The translations under genes and the position numbers were made by a program. From assembly GCA_001464935.1 (NCBI GenBank), contig LNEL01000053.1, forward strand, positions 72,897-136,896: a stretch of DNA of 64,000 nucleotides. The letters are read 5' to 3'. Positions 61,765-64,000 of this stretch are shown here, one piece after another. A model generated the notes under the pieces. That model saw only the letters and a program-made list of their open reading frames with translations. It did not search any database and was not told the DNA's origin. Source of the stretch: Gammaproteobacteria bacterium Ga0077536. GTDB lineage: Bacteria > Pseudomonadota > Gammaproteobacteria > Ga0077536. The stretch's first letter is position 1. Each line of letters starts with the position of its first letter.

Positions 61765-62373
61765 TCAGGCCTTGCCCCACAACGACTTCAGGCACGCGCC
61801 CGAGAGGCTGGTCATCATGCAGCCGACCGGCGTCTGCGGTTCGCCGACGGCCATCACCTTGCCGTCGATCGCGCTGAAATGGACGATCGCATGCTGATGG
61901 TTGATCGGCGTGCAGGTGGTCGGCGACGGCACCGCCTTCGGATTCGTCGGGCAGTTGATGAGCTCGTATTCCGAGGTCGGCACGATGGCGCCGGTGGCCA
62001 CGTAGCGCCAGCACTTCTGCTGGTCCGTGCACTTGATACCTTCGTAGTAAGTCGCCTGACCGTTCGGCGTGTACTTGAACGAGCGCTTCTTGCTGTCCCA
62101 GGTCTTGTTGAGCTTTTCGTAGCACGCGACTTTTTCGCGGAAGTAGTCGTCCGGCTGGGGACGCAGGTGCGTGCAGGGGCTCTGCGGGATCTGGTTCGCG
62201 CAGCTCAGGCTCGAGCGCGCGGTGGCCTGGGCCGCTACCGAGTGCAGCGTCATGACTGCGGGCAGCGCCAGCGTGGTGCCCTTCAGGAAGCGCCGACGGG
62301 CGGCAACCTGGTCGTGGGCCTGCGGGGCCGGGGCGGTGGCGTTAGCGTCAGTCTCTAATTCTTTGTGGTCCAT
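61765..62373 (-). CDS. Tat-exported Cys-rich protein of unknown function
   Basis: 202 residues from ATG 62373, with GGAG eight bases upstream. The N-terminus carries a twin-arginine signal: R26-R-R-F-L-K31, then a hydrophobic stretch to about residue 50. The mature part has nine Cys, two Lys-rich loops and no recognised domain. Tat export suggests folding or cofactor insertion in the cytosol first. It is the first gene of a minus-strand unit with PqqD-like and HprK-like proteins and may be the substrate of that cassette (inference). Unusual composition for a peptide precursor: it is too long for a classical one. Confidence 0.75.
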   Translation of the reverse strand: MDHKELETDANATAPAPQAHDQVAARRRFLKGTTLALPAVMTLHSVAAQATARSSLSCANQIPQSPCTHLRPQPDDYFREKVACYEKLNKTWDSKKRSFKYTPNGQATYYEGIKCTDQQKCWRYVATGAIVPTSEYELINCPTNPKAVPSPTTCTPINHQHAIVHFSAIDGKVMAVGEPQTPVGCMMTSLSGACLKSLWGKA

Positions 62374-62418
62374 CAGACCTTCTCCGGGCGATGATGAGTG
62401 TTCAGATTGCAATTTACA

Positions 62419-62442
62419 CGCCACTATCGGCGCCACTATCGG
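62419..62442. repeat. Two tandem 12-bp repeats
   Basis: Two exact head-to-tail copies of CGCCACTATCGG in the divergent regulatory region, close to the promoter of the Tat-exported Cys-rich gene. Confidence 0.8.
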
Positions 62443-62506
62443 CAACTGCTGTTTTCCAAAAGGTTTTATGCCGCATAATCCAGAAGACCGTAGCGACGGG
62501 CATCAT

Positions 62507-62528
62507 TTTGTAAGGACGCTCTTACAAA
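62507..62528. promoter_or_regulatory. Perfect 8-bp inverted repeat, candidate operator
   Basis: TTTGTAAG and CTTACAAA with a 6-base spacer, 40 bp upstream of the nucleotidyltransferase start. Confidence 0.55.
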
Positions 62529-62568
62529 TCCAATCCCCTAAGAGGCCGTTTTTGTTAAGAATCTTGAC

Positions 62569-63669
62569 ATGCCCGCCCCGGACCCGCTGATTCGCTGGGT
62601 CAGCCACCCGGCTGCACTGCTCGAGCTCGATATCGGCCAGTGGGAACGCGCCCTGATGCTCGGCCGACGCCACGGGGTCTCCGGACGCTGGTATCCGTCG
62701 CTTGCGGCAGACGGCCTGCTCGACCGGGTGCCCCCGGCCGTGCTGCCGCATCTGCACTCCGATCACCTGGTCGCCGCCGACCGCGTGCGCGCGGCGCGCT
62801 GGGAGATCAACCGGATCGTCCACGCCCTGCGTGGCTCAGGGACGGTGCCGACACTGCTCAAGGGCGCCGCCTACATCGCGGCGGGCTTGAGTCCCGGCAA
62901 TTGCCGGATGGTGTCGGATGTCGACATCCTCGTGCCCCGGCATACGCTCGACGTCGTCGAGGAGGCCCTCAAGGCGCACGGCTGGCATCCGACGCCGCAC
63001 GACGAATACGACGAGCGCTATTACCGGGAATGGATGCACGAGCTGCCGCCGTTCCAGCATGCGATTCGCGGCACGAGCCTCGACCTTCACCACAATATCC
63101 TGCCGCTGACGAGCGATCTGTGTCCGGACGCCAGCGACCTGCTGTCGCGCGCCGTCGCGCTGCCCGACCATCACTGCCGCATGCTCGAACCGTGCGACAT
63201 GGTCCTGCACAGCGTGCTCCATGGCTTCTACGGCGGCGAGTTCTCAAACTGCTTTCGTGATGTATTCGACGTCTATGAATTGTGTAGGGATTTTTCGAGC
63301 GTCGACGTCGAGTTCTGGTCGCGTCTGACGGCTCGTACGCTGGCGCTCGGCGCGGCCCGCCCGATGTGGCTCGCGCTTCGCCAGTTGCGCCGATTCGACG
63401 ATATCGAAGTGCCGGCAAGCTGCCTCGCGAAGCTCCTCGAAGCCGCCGGGTTCTGGCCGGGCCGTCTGCTGGTCGACCGTCTCGTGGCGGCCACTTTCCT
63501 GCCCGCCGTGCCGCCGTCGCCGGGCGAGCGCCTCGCCCTTAAAGCCCTGCTCGCGCGCTCGCACTGGGTGAAGATGCCGCTGCGCATTCTCGTGCCGCAC
63601 CTGGGCCACAAGCTCCAGCTGCGCCTGCGCGAACGCATGACGACGGAAGCGCCGGCTGCCGACGCCTGA
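62569..63669 (+). CDS. HPr-rel-A nucleotidyltransferase-family protein (NTP_transf_5)
   Basis: 366 residues. The nucleotidyltransferase core LLKGAAY (96-102) and the metal-binding SDVDILV (116-122) are clear, followed by LDLHHNILP near 170. The family accompanies PqqD-like chaperones and HprK-like kinases in HPr-rel-A cassettes. The same three activities occur in some kinase-tailored lasso-peptide clusters. A weak ribosome site is seen before ATG 62569. Transcribed divergently from the rest of the cassette. Confidence 0.85.
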   Translation: MPAPDPLIRWVSHPAALLELDIGQWERALMLGRRHGVSGRWYPSLAADGLLDRVPPAVLPHLHSDHLVAADRVRAARWEINRIVHALRGSGTVPTLLKGAAYIAAGLSPGNCRMVSDVDILVPRHTLDVVEEALKAHGWHPTPHDEYDERYYREWMHELPPFQHAIRGTSLDLHHNILPLTSDLCPDASDLLSRAVALPDHHCRMLEPCDMVLHSVLHGFYGGEFSNCFRDVFDVYELCRDFSSVDVEFWSRLTARTLALGAARPMWLALRQLRRFDDIEVPASCLAKLLEAAGFWPGRLLVDRLVAATFLPAVPPSPGERLALKALLARSHWVKMPLRILVPHLGHKLQLRLRERMTTEAPAADA

Positions 63670-63927
63670 ACTCCGCTGCCCGGTGCGCGAAGCGCTTCGA
63701 ACCAGACACCGCGCCGGACGGGTTTCGCTCAGATTCGTAGCCGAATTGTCGCTAACTGTGACAGGCCGCGTGCTCGCCGCCAGGGTCTTCAAGGCAGCAG
63801 CACAATCGTGTGTGTGAGAACCGCTCGAACCGTTGAACTGTCATACTTAAAATGTAAGACTTTGTGTCGACCGTCAGGCATTACTCACAACAAATTAAAG
63901 CAGCTCCAACGGAAGGAGACACAAGGC
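63670..63927. promoter_or_regulatory. Intergenic region before the truncated gene
   Basis: 258 bp. The last 90 bp are AT-rich and contain CTTA-N5-TAAG near 63848 and a good ribosome site (GGAAGGAG) 8-15 bp before the next ATG. No well-spaced promoter pair is apparent. Confidence 0.3.
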
Positions 63928-64000
63928 ATGAGAGAAGCTCATCCGCTCGTCAAACGCGTGTCCGAAACGCTCGATCTGGGCAGTGACGACGACCTGTTTG
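63928..64000 (+). CDS. Start of an unidentified gene (3' end beyond window)
   Basis: ATG with a strong GGAAGGAG ribosome site, open for 24 codons to the window edge. The visible N-terminus is charged and helical with no signal peptide. Too short to identify. Confidence 0.6.
   Translation, partial: MREAHPLVKRVSETLDLGSDDDLF

Larger units (their letters stand above)
62374..62568. promoter_or_regulatory. Divergent regulatory region with tandem and inverted repeats
   Basis: 195 bp between divergent starts, AT-richer than the coding DNA around it. Two exact tandem copies of a 12-bp unit (CGCCACTATCGG) occupy 62419-62442. A perfect inverted repeat TTTGTAAG-N6-CTTACAAA lies at 62507-62528, ending 40 bp before the plus-strand ATG. 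Both could be regulator-binding sites. No sigma-54 element seen. Confidence 0.5.

Noticed and set aside
63928..64000. Truncated gene as a peptide precursor of the cassette
   Set aside because: Only 24 codons are visible and no leader motif is recognisable; it could be anything.
1..64000. CRISPR arrays, tRNA genes, insertion sequences, phage genes
   Set aside because: No regularly spaced repeats, cloverleaf-like segments, transposases or terminal inverted repeats were found on reading both strands.

Overview
The window is about 64 kb of high-GC, gene-dense bacterial DNA. It reads as a Gammaproteobacterium or Betaproteobacterium: Gram-negative exopolysaccharide export genes, outer-membrane beta-barrels ending in Phe, Lol-type ABC genes, and a complete exosortase A (XrtA/PEP-CTERM, EpsH-type) locus. 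No rRNA, tRNA, CRISPR array, insertion sequence or phage gene was recognised. The species cannot be fixed from the sequence.

Layout. (1) 1-6012, plus strand: Thr-type sulfatase-fold enzyme, CapK/PaaK-like adenylate-forming enzyme, alpha/alpha-toroid protein, formyltransferase, family 2 glycosyltransferase (GT2). (2) 6032-13031, minus strand: metallo-beta-lactamase-fold protein, AlgJ/X-like SGNH protein, MBOAT acyltransferase, sialate-esterase-like SGNH protein, and a membrane-anchored sugar dehydrogenase-cytochrome c fusion. Together these look like an acyl-decoration and carbohydrate-oxidation module. (3) 13294-16226, plus strand: second toroid protein and a GT2. (4) 16271-40559, minus strand: a 21-gene XrtA polysaccharide locus. 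It runs from the export lipoprotein, chain-length determinant, tyrosine kinase, beta-barrel, ATPase, deacetylase, FemAB-like protein, Stp1, XrtA-EpsI and Stp2 through the amidotransferase to glycosyltransferases, O-antigen-ligase-like protein, sulfotransferase, second deacetylase, a small secreted Cys protein and an FkbM methyltransferase. (5) 40827-45606: an acyltransferase-CRP fusion and half of a Lol/MacB-like export system. (6) 45668-52364: PrsT, two glycosyltransferase-like genes, and one PEP-CTERM protein behind a good sigma-54 promoter. (7) 52502-57433: two FtsX-type permeases (one with a zinc ribbon), a methyltransferase and a thioester-reductase-like SDR. (8) 57445-64000: acyl-CoA ligase, sugar amidotransferase, an HPr-rel-A cassette (HprK-like kinase, PqqD-like chaperone, nucleotidyltransferase), a Tat-exported 9-Cys protein and a truncated gene at the edge.

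Inferred biology: the cell makes and exports a decorated exopolysaccharide (amidated, acylated, formylated, possibly sulfated and partly deacetylated). XrtA processes a PEP-CTERM protein expressed under RpoN control. The sigma-54 regulators PrsK/PrsR and the initiating sugar-phosphate transferase normally found with XrtA are not inside the window.

Most notable for follow-up: the UAS-IHF-sigma54 layout at 51138-51246, the GNAT-CRP fusion at 40827, the zinc-ribbon/FtsX fusion with its divided ABC system, and the HPr-rel-A cassette with paired hairpins behind a Tat-secreted Cys-rich protein.
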